Shown piece after piece: positions 18,010-25,143 of a stretch of DNA of 54,107 nucleotides. The translations under genes and the position numbers were made by a program. Position 1 is the first letter of the stretch. Every line of letters begins with the position of its first letter. The stretch is taken from positions 1-54,107 of the forward strand of contig JAICYD010000036.1 of NCBI GenBank assembly GCA_025934375.1, written 5' to 3'. Under the pieces are notes generated by a model. The model saw only the letters and a program-made list of their open reading frames with translations, was not told the origin of the DNA and made no database searches. Source of the stretch: Streptosporangiaceae bacterium (GTDB lineage: Bacteria > Actinomycetota > Actinomycetes > Streptosporangiales > Streptosporangiaceae).

Positions 18010-18039
18010 CGGCCCAGCCCAACCGGTAAGAAAGAGACA

Positions 18040-18936
18040 ATGCCAAGCTGGTCAGAACTCCAGCCGTTCATCGTGAGCGGTCTCGCCCTGGGCGGGGTGT
18101 ATGCCCTGTCCGGGGTGGGACTGGTGGTCTTGTACCGCGCCACGGGCGTGCTCTACCTCGCCTTCGGCGCGGTCGGGGCGATGGGAGCGCTGATCGCGTA
18201 CTCCCTGATCTCGGCGGGCGCGCCCGGCTGGGCGGGGTGGATCGTCTGCGTCCTGTTCGGCGGGGTGCTGACGCTCGCCTACGGGGTCGTCTTCGGCCCC
18301 CCGCTCGCCGGCCGCGACCCGCTGGTCAAGGCGGTGGCCACGCTCGGCTTGACCCTCGTGCTGTTCGGGGCGATGGACCTGCTGTGGACCTCCAGCGGCG
18401 GGCAGGCACGCTCCATCTCGCTGCCCACCGACAACGGCGGGTTCAGCATCGCGCAGATCCAGGTGACCTGGACCCAGGTCCTCGGGCTGGGCCTCGGCGT
18501 CGTGCTTACCGTCGGCACCGGGGCGTTCCTGCGCTACACCAGCCTCGGCACGGCGATGCGGGCGATGGCCAACGACCGCGAGATCACCGCCACGCTGGGC
18601 GTGCCGGTGCGCCGGGTCGAGGCGGCGGCGTGGTTCGGCGCCGGGGTGCTCGGCGGGCTGGCCGGGCTGCTGCTGGCCGACCTGGTCGCGCTGGATGCCA
18701 CCACGTTGACCTTCCTGGTGATCTCGTCGCTGGCCGCCGCGCTGATCGGGCAACTGCGCTCGATCCCGGTGACGTTCGCGGCGGCGCTGGTGATCGGACT
18801 GGTGCACGACCTGCTCACCCCGATCACCCAGCTCACCGACTACCGTGACATGACGCCGTTCGTGCTCGCGGCCATCGCGCTGCTATGGGTGTCGCGCCAA
18901 GGGACGGTCATGTCGCGCTCCCGCGAGGAGGCATAG
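18040..18936 (+). CDS. Branched-chain amino acid-type ABC permease, LivH family
   Basis: A 298-residue inner-membrane permease with about eight hydrophobic segments. It opens with the LivH hallmark FIVSGLALGGVYALSGVGLVVLYRATGVL and contains the coupling-loop region TSLGTAMRAMANDREITATLGVPVRRV. The next gene starts at the base that ends its stop codon, so the two are coupled. Confidence 0.92.
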   Translation: MPSWSELQPFIVSGLALGGVYALSGVGLVVLYRATGVLYLAFGAVGAMGALIAYSLISAGAPGWAGWIVCVLFGGVLTLAYGVVFGPPLAGRDPLVKAVATLGLTLVLFGAMDLLWTSSGGQARSISLPTDNGGFSIAQIQVTWTQVLGLGLGVVLTVGTGAFLRYTSLGTAMRAMANDREITATLGVPVRRVEAAAWFGAGVLGGLAGLLLADLVALDATTLTFLVISSLAAALIGQLRSIPVTFAAALVIGLVHDLLTPITQLTDYRDMTPFVLAAIALLWVSRQGTVMSRSREEA

Positions 18937-20102
18937 TGGTCCAGACGACGGCCGCGCAGAAGACCGCCCCCGCCCCGGCCCGGCAGGGCTGGGCGGCGCT
19001 GCGGCGCCGGGACACCATCACCCGGCTGTCGGTGATCACCGCGCTGCTGGCGTTCACCCTGTTCGGGCTGCCGCAGATACTGAGCCAGTACTACACCGAC
19101 GCGATGACCCAGGTCGCCGCCTACGCCATCGTGGCGCTCGGCCTCGGCATGCTCGTCGGCCGGGTCGGCCTGTACTCCCTCGGCCAGGTCGCCGTGCTCG
19201 CGATCGGCGCCTGGGCGGGCGCCCGGCTGCTGTTCGCGACCGGACAGCCGTTCCCCGTCGTCTTGGTGGAGGCCGGCCTGATCACGATGCTGCTGGGGAC
19301 GCTGATCGGGCTGCCCGCGCTGCGGCTGCGCGGGCTGTACTTCGCCCTGATCACGCTGATGCTGTCCGGCGCCATCACCGTGGTCCTGGCGACGGTGAAC
19401 TTCCCCAACGGCGGCGGCGGCTTCACCGGGTACAACGGCGGCTCGCTGCACATCCCGGCGATCCGGCGGCCATCGATCGCCGGCGGTGACGTGGCCTACT
19501 TCCGGTACGCGGTGGTGGTCGCGATCATCATGTTCGTGCTGGTGTACGCACACATCAAGACAAGGCCGGGGCGAGCCTGGGCGGCAATCAGGCAAAGCGA
19601 GCCGGCCGCGCTGGCCGCGGGCATCAACATCACCTTCTACAAGATCTGGGCGTTCGCGCTCGCCTCGTTCATCACCGGCGTGGCCGGCGGCGTGCTGGCC
19701 GGCGCGGACCGGTTCCTGTACTCGATCGACTTCCACCCCCAGGACTCGATCTCGCTGCTCGCGGTGGTGCTGATGGGCGGGGTGTACAGCATGTACGGCG
19801 CGGTGATCGCCGCGCTGCTGAACTCGCTGCTCCCCGCCGCCCTGCAGAACTGGGGCGTGTCCCAGGACTGGCTCACGATCTTGTTCGGGATCGGCGTGCT
19901 GCAGGTGCTCACCACGGCCCCGGCCGGCCTCGTCGACCAGTTCCCCAGGGACATGAAGAGGCTCGGCGGCCTGATCATGCGGCTCGTGCGGCGCCCCGCG
20001 GCCCGCGCGCCAGCGGCCTCCGCCCCGCCGGGCACCTCGGGCACCTCGGGCACCTCGGGCACCTCCGGCGCCTCGGGCGCCGCACGTGGAGGTAAGTCGT
20101 GA
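18936..20102 (+). CDS. Branched-chain amino acid-type ABC permease, LivM family, with repeat tail
   Basis: A 388-residue permease. The GTG at 18936 follows GAGGAGG by 4 bases and overlaps the LivH stop. Family motifs are AIVALGLGMLVGRVGLYSLGQ and the TRPGRAWAAIRQSEPAALAAGIN coupling loop. The last 45 residues leave the family pattern: a basic Arg/Ala/Pro stretch and then Gly-Thr-Ser repeats coded by a 9-base tandem repeat (20031-20075). The tail would be cytoplasmic. The stop overlaps the next GTG. Confidence 0.9.
   Translation: MVQTTAAQKTAPAPARQGWAALRRRDTITRLSVITALLAFTLFGLPQILSQYYTDAMTQVAAYAIVALGLGMLVGRVGLYSLGQVAVLAIGAWAGARLLFATGQPFPVVLVEAGLITMLLGTLIGLPALRLRGLYFALITLMLSGAITVVLATVNFPNGGGGFTGYNGGSLHIPAIRRPSIAGGDVAYFRYAVVVAIIMFVLVYAHIKTRPGRAWAAIRQSEPAALAAGINITFYKIWAFALASFITGVAGGVLAGADRFLYSIDFHPQDSISLLAVVLMGGVYSMYGAVIAALLNSLLPAALQNWGVSQDWLTILFGIGVLQVLTTAPAGLVDQFPRDMKRLGGLIMRLVRRPAARAPAASAPPGTSGTSGTSGTSGASGAARGGKS
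20031..20075. repeat. Five 9-base tandem repeats in the LivM-type gene
   Basis: Units GGCACCTCG at 20031, 20040 and 20049, then GGCACCTCC at 20058 and GGCGCCTCG at 20067, encode Gly-Thr-Ser (last unit Gly-Ala-Ser). Copy number could vary between strains without changing the frame. Confidence 0.85.
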
Positions 20103-20806
20103 TCGAGGTCGATAACCTCACCGTCAGGTATGGCGGCGTCACGTCGCTCGACGGGATGACCCTGTCCTTCGAGAAGGGCACCTGCGGCCTTATCGGGCCG
20201 AACGGCGCGGGCAAGACGACGTTCTTCAACGTGCTGTCGGGGTTCGTTCGCCCGGCATCCGGCACGGTGCGGGCGTTCGGGACCGACCTGCTTGGGCTGC
20301 CGCACTTCCGCCGCGCCCGGTGGGGGGTGCGCCGGACCTTCCAGACCGAGCAGGCCATCGAGCAGCTGTCGGTTTACGACAACGTCGCGATGATGGCCTC
20401 GTCCCTGCGCGGCGGGGCGCGGCGGGCCGACGTGCTCGCCGCGATCGAGTTCGCGGGCATCGGAGCGTCATCGTATGCCCCGGTGGGCACCCTGGGGGCC
20501 GGGCAGCGGCGGCTGGTGGAGGTCGCCCGCGCCGTGGCCGGCCAGCCCCGGCTGATCCTGCTCGACGAGCCCGCCGCCGGGCTGCCCGACGAGGAGACGG
20601 CGCACCTGGCCGCGGTGATCAAGGCCATTCCCGGGCAGACCGGGGCGCTGACCATCCTCGTCGATCACGACATGTCGCTGGTCTCGGCGGTCTGCGAGAC
20701 GACGGCCGTGCTCGACTTCGGCAAGCTGATCGCCGTTGGCCCCACTGCGGCCGTGCTGCGCGATGAGCACGTGATGCGCGCCTACCTGGGAACGGCGGAG
20801 GTCTAG
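20099..20806 (+). CDS. ABC transporter ATP-binding protein, LivG family
   Basis: A 235-residue ATPase. The GTG at 20099 overlaps the LivM stop (GTGA). Walker A GPNGAGKT lies near residue 37 and Walker B LILLDEPAAGL near 145. The signature region reads LGAGQRRLVEVARA instead of LSGGQ; such variants are usual in LivG proteins. Forms the ATPase pair with the next gene. Confidence 0.92.
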   Translation: MIEVDNLTVRYGGVTSLDGMTLSFEKGTCGLIGPNGAGKTTFFNVLSGFVRPASGTVRAFGTDLLGLPHFRRARWGVRRTFQTEQAIEQLSVYDNVAMMASSLRGGARRADVLAAIEFAGIGASSYAPVGTLGAGQRRLVEVARAVAGQPRLILLDEPAAGLPDEETAHLAAVIKAIPGQTGALTILVDHDMSLVSAVCETTAVLDFGKLIAVGPTAAVLRDEHVMRAYLGTAEV

Positions 20807-20807
20807 C

Positions 20808-21686
20808 ATGAGCGAGCTGGTACTCAGCGACATCACGGTCGAGCGCGGCGGCCGCCCGGTCGTCAAGGACGTGTCCATCACCGTTCCGTCGGGTGAGGTC
20901 ACCGCCCTGCTGGGGCCGAACGGCGCGGGCAAGTCATCCCTCGTCCTGGCGGTCGGCGGCGTGCTGCGGCCCCGGTCCGGGTCGGTGCGGCTAGACGGCA
21001 CTGAGCTGGCGGGCAAGCGCCCGGAGCGGATCCGCGCGGCCGGCGTGGCGATCGTCCCCGAGGGCCGCCGGCTGCTGCCGGACCTGTCAGTGGACGACAA
21101 CCTCAAGGTCGCCACCTACACGCTGACCAAGAAGGGCGCCGCCGAGGGCCGGGCCCGCGCCCTGGAGCTGTTCCCCCGGCTGGCCGAGCGGCTCACCGTC
21201 CCGGCCCGGTCCCTGTCCGGCGGGGAGCAGCAGATGGTCGTCCTCGCCCAGGCGCTGGTCTCCCAGCCGAAGTTCATGCTCATCGACGAGCTGTCCCTCG
21301 GACTGGCCCCGGTCATCGTCAACCGGCTCATCCCGGTCATCCGCTCGGTCACCGAGTCCGGCATCGGGGTGCTGCTGATCGAGCAGTTCGCGACGGTGGC
21401 GCTGTCCCTGGCGACCCGCGCCCACGTCATGGAGGGCGGCGTCATCCGCTACTCCGGCACCGCCGCCGAACTGCGTGAGCGCCCCGACCTGCTGCACTCG
21501 GCCTACCTGCTGCGCGGCGCCACCGATGAGGCCGCCGCCGCCGAGACCCTGGAGGCCGCCTTCGCCGAATCGGACGCCGTCGTCGCCGAGGCCGCCGCCA
21601 GCAGTGTGGCCGGCAGTGCCGCCGACAGTGCCGACAGTGCCGACAGCGAGACCGGGGTCCCCGCGCGGGAGGGCGGCGAGTCCTAG
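20808..21686 (+). CDS. ABC transporter ATP-binding protein, LivF family, with acidic tail
   Basis: A 292-residue ATPase with Walker A GPNGAGKSS, signature LSGGEQQM and Walker B FMLIDELSLGL. LivF proteins usually end near residue 235; here about 55 more residues follow, rich in Ala, Glu, Asp and Ser with short Asp-Ser-Ala repeats. The tail is probably disordered. It starts one base after the LivG stop. No terminator hairpin is obvious downstream. Confidence 0.92.
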   Translation: MSELVLSDITVERGGRPVVKDVSITVPSGEVTALLGPNGAGKSSLVLAVGGVLRPRSGSVRLDGTELAGKRPERIRAAGVAIVPEGRRLLPDLSVDDNLKVATYTLTKKGAAEGRARALELFPRLAERLTVPARSLSGGEQQMVVLAQALVSQPKFMLIDELSLGLAPVIVNRLIPVIRSVTESGIGVLLIEQFATVALSLATRAHVMEGGVIRYSGTAAELRERPDLLHSAYLLRGATDEAAAAETLEAAFAESDAVVAEAAASSVAGSAADSADSADSETGVPAREGGES

Positions 21687-21725
21687 ATTAGCCGGAAATA
21701 CGGCAATTAGGCACGCTACGCATTT

Positions 21726-21753
21726 TAGCGGTTTCGCTACGTGATCAAACGTA
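21726..21753. promoter_or_regulatory. Two small inverted repeats before the next gene
   Basis: TAGCG/CGCTA with a 4-base loop (21726-21739) is followed at once by TACGT/ACGTA with a 6-base spacer (21738-21753). They lie 65 bases before the ATG at 21818 in the most AT-rich part of the gap and could be a promoter-operator. This is inference only. Confidence 0.25.
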
Positions 21754-21817
21754 TGCGGGCTATCGTCGTGGCAGACCCACTTACCGGTGCGCTGTTGACT
21801 GTCTGAGGGAGGCCACC

Positions 21818-22711
21818 ATGGGGGGCGTGCTACGGGGTGTCAGAGATGCCGTCCAGGCGATGCGCGTCACGGGAAGTCAGCCGGCCCTGACCGACGACAC
21901 GGCCGCCGAATTCGGGGGGAGCGCCGGCGCGCGGACGCTGGCCGAAGTCCGCGCGATACTGCTTCAGGTCCGCGAGGGGCAGTACCGGGCCGCGCGGCAG
22001 GCCGAGGCGCTGCAGCGGGGGCAGGAGGAGATCCTCGAGTTCGTCCGGTCCGTGCTGGACGACGAGGCGCTGGCGGCCGACGGCGGCGCTGCCTGCCGGA
22101 GGCGCGTCGCCGCGGTATCGCTGCAGGTCACCCGGAGCACCCAGGTGGTTCGGGGACTGGTGGAGGCGTTCTGCGACGGGATCGGCCTGGAAATCATCCT
22201 GGCGGCCGAGCCGGGAACCGGTGGTCGGGGGCCGTACCTGTGCTGGCGGCCAGCCGACGGGCGACGGCTGGAAGACGCCCTGGCCGCCGTGCTCGCCGCC
22301 GCGCCGGACGGCCGGGCGGCCGACAGCCCGGGGCTGGATGAACTGCGCCGGCTGGTGCTCGCCCTGCATGAGTTCGGGCCGGGCACCATCCGGATCGGGC
22401 CGCTGATCCTGAACCGCGCGGAGGAGGCCATGATCGGCCGGGTCGTGTCGCCCTGGGACCTGGCCGTCCTCGGGGCCACGGGCTTGCCGGGGTGGGGCGC
22501 GGTCGCGGAGTCCAGGGGACCTTCGGGTACGGCGTGGGCCTGGGAGCTGGCCTCAGGAGGCGCGGCCGCGCGCGCGGCCAAGGAGGGAGAGCAATGGCTG
22601 CGCGAGCTGGGGGATCAGCGCATCCCTGGGGACCGGACAGTCGTTGAGCTGACAGCCTGGGCAGAAGGCTACCTCGGACGATCGTGGATACCCTCTAGCC
22701 CGCCGTCCTGA
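21818..22711 (+). CDS. Hypothetical protein with coiled-coil-like N-terminal half
   Basis: A 297-residue protein of unknown function. GAGGGAGG lies 7 bases before the ATG, and codon use fits the neighbours, so it is a real gene. Residues 40-80 (LAEVRAILLQVREGQYRAARQAEALQRGQEEILEF) look like a long amphipathic helix. There are no membrane segments and no signal peptide. The middle part has Ala/Asp-rich stretches and the C-terminus several Trp (WGAV, AWAWEL). It is separated from the importer by 131 bases and points away from the sigma gene that follows on the other strand. Confidence 0.7.
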   Translation: MGGVLRGVRDAVQAMRVTGSQPALTDDTAAEFGGSAGARTLAEVRAILLQVREGQYRAARQAEALQRGQEEILEFVRSVLDDEALAADGGAACRRRVAAVSLQVTRSTQVVRGLVEAFCDGIGLEIILAAEPGTGGRGPYLCWRPADGRRLEDALAAVLAAAPDGRAADSPGLDELRRLVLALHEFGPGTIRIGPLILNRAEEAMIGRVVSPWDLAVLGATGLPGWGAVAESRGPSGTAWAWELASGGAAARAAKEGEQWLRELGDQRIPGDRTVVELTAWAEGYLGRSWIPSSPPS

Positions 22712-22744
22712 TCCGCGCGATCCGGATCGGGGGGCGCGCATCCG

Positions 22745-22852
22745 TCAGCAGGTGCCGCTCATCGCGGTGAGCTGCACCGCGTCAGCGGCGGTGTAGGTCC
22801 CGGTCGGGCCGGTGTCATCCAGCGTGATCGTGGCGGCGCCGCCACGGTCTCC
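22745..22852 (-). pseudogene. Possible remnant of a secreted-protein C-terminus
   Basis: On the minus strand a short frame reads ATITLDDTGPTGTYTAADAV and ends in SGTC and a stop at 22745. This pattern resembles the last beta-strands of carbohydrate-binding or golvesin-type domains of secreted actinobacterial proteins. Upstream the frame becomes featureless and meets the sigma gene's 3' end, so only a fragment is left. Low confidence. Confidence 0.25.
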
Positions 22853-22966
22853 TGGCAGCGCGCCGCCGCCTTGTCCGAGAGCCTGCGCGATCCCCAGGCC
22901 GCCAGCTTGCGGTCGCGCCTGGCGGCGCTCACCGCGTCGGGCTGACGTCGTTCGGTGGCCGGCGAT

Positions 22967-24253
22967 TCAGCGGCTGACGGCGCCGCGGCGGCGCAGCAGG
23001 TACTGGCGTTCGGCGCAGTCGTGGGTCACGGCGATCGCGCTGTCATAGGCGGCCACCGCTTCCGCGCCGCGTCCCAGGCGATCCAGCAGGTGGGCGCGGG
23101 TGGCCCTGGCCGGCTGGAAGCGGCGGCCGGGCGGCCCGGCCTGCTCTAGGAGCGCCTCGAGCGCGGCCAGGCCGGCGGCGGGGCCATCGACCTCGGCGGT
23201 GACGGCGGCGAGGGCGACGCCGCTGCCGAGGGACGGGGCGATCGCGTCCAGCAGGCGGTGCAGGGGCAGCAGCGTCGCCCAGTCGGTCTCGCCGCCTGGC
23301 GGCCGGGCACAGTGCACGGCCTGGATCGCGGCCTCGACCTGGAAGCGCCCCAGCTGCCCGCGCGCGTGGGCGGCCCGCAGGTGCTCGTGCGCCCGGCTGA
23401 TCAGGCGCGGGCTCCACCGGGCGGGATCCTGCTCGGCGAGCGGGACGAAGCGCCCGTGGTCGTCAGCCCGGGCCGGGGCGCGCGCCGCCGAGAGCTGGAC
23501 CAGCGCGGCCAGCCCGTGGGCTTCCGGATCGGCGGGAACGAGCGTGGTAAGCACCTCGGCCAGGTGAAGTGCCTCCGAGGGCAGCTGGCGGGCCTGCGGG
23601 CCGGTCGTCTCCCAGTCGATCACATAGGCGCCGTAGACCGCCTCCAGGACCGCGGTCATCCGCGCCGGGAGATCCGTCCGGTCCGGAATGCGGAAGGGAA
23701 TGCCGGCTGCCTTGATGCGCTTCTTCGCGCGGACCAGTCGCGTCGCCATCGTCGCCGTCGGCACCGAAAATGCCTGCCCGACCTGCTCGGCGGTGAAGCC
23801 GAGCACCGTGTTGAGCATGAGGGGAGTGCGCACCCCACGCTCGATCGCCGGGTGCGCGCACACGAGCATCAGCTCCAGTCGCCGGTCGGGTATCGCCTCG
23901 ACGTCCACGTCATCGACATGCGCCTCCGGGTCCGGCCCGGCGTCGCCGGGCAGGGACCGCCGTACCGCCGCGGACTTCCAGTGGTCGCGCAGGCGGTTGC
24001 GGGCGACGGTGAGCAGCCACGCGTCGGGGTTGCCGGGCACCCCCGCGGACGGCCACGTCCGCAGAGCCTGTTCGAACGCGTCGGCGAGCGCGTCCTCCGC
24101 CGACGCCAGGTCACTCGCCGAGGCAGCCAGCAGGGCAAGCAGCCGCCCGTAGCTGTCGCGGGCGGCCACGCCCGCGGCCTGGGCAGCCGGCCCTGGCGCT
24201 TGCGGGCCAGGGCCGGCGCCCCCGCTTCCGGCGCCGGACGTCAGCTCGTCCAC
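22967..24253 (-). CDS. ECF RNA polymerase sigma factor, ECF42 type with C-terminal helical domain
   Basis: A 428-residue sigma factor. The GTG at 24253 overlaps the end of the upstream YCII gene by 13 bases; an upstream extension would run further into that gene. Region 2 is visible as SASDLASAEDALADAFEQAL and GNPDAWLLTVARNRLRDHWK, and region 4 as LGFTAEQVGQAFSVPTATMATRLVRAKKRI. The remaining 220 residues form the long helical, TPR-like C-terminal domain typical of ECF42. In the studied ECF42 system of Streptomyces venezuelae the sigma gene sits beside DGPF/YCII genes and needs its C-terminal domain. There is no anti-sigma factor here. Target promoters likely include the YCII gene. Confidence 0.88.
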   Translation of the reverse strand: MDELTSGAGSGGAGPGPQAPGPAAQAAGVAARDSYGRLLALLAASASDLASAEDALADAFEQALRTWPSAGVPGNPDAWLLTVARNRLRDHWKSAAVRRSLPGDAGPDPEAHVDDVDVEAIPDRRLELMLVCAHPAIERGVRTPLMLNTVLGFTAEQVGQAFSVPTATMATRLVRAKKRIKAAGIPFRIPDRTDLPARMTAVLEAVYGAYVIDWETTGPQARQLPSEALHLAEVLTTLVPADPEAHGLAALVQLSAARAPARADDHGRFVPLAEQDPARWSPRLISRAHEHLRAAHARGQLGRFQVEAAIQAVHCARPPGGETDWATLLPLHRLLDAIAPSLGSGVALAAVTAEVDGPAAGLAALEALLEQAGPPGRRFQPARATRAHLLDRLGRGAEAVAAYDSAIAVTHDCAERQYLLRRRGAVSR

Positions 24254-24612
24254 GCGCCGTTGACGAAGGCGGTCGCGGTCGGGCGCACCTCGATCACGCC
24301 CCACTGCGCGCCCGGGCACTTCTCCGCCCAGCCGATGGCCGCGTCAAGGTCGGGCAAATCGAGGACGAACACCCCTGCCAGCGCCTCCTTGGTCTCGGCG
24401 AAGGGGCCGTCCTGCACCCGCAGGACCCCTTCCCGGCACGTCACGGTCGTCGTCGCGGCGGTCGACTGCAGCACGTCGGCCGACACCAGCACGCCCGCGC
24501 TCGCCAGCGCGCGGCCGTAGGCACCGAAGGCCTCTTGGGCCTGCGCGATCCCCTCCGCGCTGATCTCTCCCTCGCCCGGCTCCCGGTAGTGCATGAGCAG
24601 TGTGTAACGCAT
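24241..24612 (-). CDS. YCII-related (DGPF domain) protein, ECF42 partner
   Basis: A 123-residue protein starting MRYTLLMHYREPGEGE, with the DGPF motif (VQDGPFAETKEALAGVFVLDLPDLDAAIGWAEKCP). YCII folds are small alpha-beta dimers; function of the DGPF group is not settled, with roles in stress or natural-product handling suggested. It is the first gene of a two-gene operon with the ECF42 sigma factor, their ends overlapping by 13 bases. Confidence 0.9.
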   Translation of the reverse strand: MRYTLLMHYREPGEGEISAEGIAQAQEAFGAYGRALASAGVLVSADVLQSTAATTTVTCREGVLRVQDGPFAETKEALAGVFVLDLPDLDAAIGWAEKCPGAQWGVIEVRPTATAFVNGAWTS

Positions 24613-24745
24613 ATCGTCAGCCCCTTCGATTCCAGTGTCACGCCAACCGTGACACTCGCACCGAGATGACGATCGAGCAGCCCCCCGATCGTCACCCGGC
24701 GCGGATTAAACCAGCGCGGATTAAATCGGCGCCCAGGGCGCCAAG

Positions 24746-24780
24746 AGGCCCCCGAGCCTGAAGGGGTGGCTCGGGGGCCT
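24746..24780 (-). terminator. Perfect hairpin terminator of the small minus-strand gene
   Basis: AGGCCCCCGAGCC and its exact complement form a 13-base-pair stem with a 9-base loop. It starts 22 bases beyond the stop of the 42-residue gene at 24803-24931, the only gene it can serve on that strand at close range. Confidence 0.8.
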
Positions 24781-24802
24781 CGTCATGGGCGGGCTTGGGC
24801 GC

Positions 24803-24931
24803 CTAGATCCTCGCGATTCCCTGCGGGCGCGAGTCGCCTTCGGCCATGAGGATCCACGGCCACTCGCCAAGTTCCGGTGCTACTGTCTTCGATCCCTGCA
24901 TCTGCGCGTTCTGAGTGCCCTTGGTGTCCAT
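24803..24931 (-). CDS. Small conserved-looking hypothetical protein, 42 residues
   Basis: A short gene below common length cut-offs. It begins MDTKGTQNAQMQGSK and ends EWPWILMAEGDSRPQGIARI. GGAAGGG lies 6 bases before the ATG, and a perfect terminator hairpin follows 22 bases after the stop, so it has the full layout of an independent gene. Composition is polar with an aromatic PWIL core; there is no signal peptide or membrane span. Function unknown. It lies between the HNH gene and the ECF42 pair on the same strand. Confidence 0.6.
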   Translation of the reverse strand: MDTKGTQNAQMQGSKTVAPELGEWPWILMAEGDSRPQGIARI

Positions 24932-25143
24932 CCGTGCCCTTCCATGGTTGCGGGTGTGCCTTGCTGGTCAGTAAGCGTTGTCTGCTAGCGTTTTCGTTAC
25001 TGTCTCGCGGGCCGGGGGCTGGCCACCAGCGAGTGTCCTGGCCCCCACGCTGCCCGTGGAAACTCGGCGCACAACTACCCCCACGACGGCTGAGTACGCC
25101 CGGCAAGCCGATGTGAGCTCGGCCAGCTGGCCGCCGGCTGACC

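Noticed and set aside
24780..25143. Possible tRNA next to the strong terminator
   Set aside because: No T-loop, anticodon arm or acceptor stem pairing could be found; the terminator is explained by the 42-residue gene.
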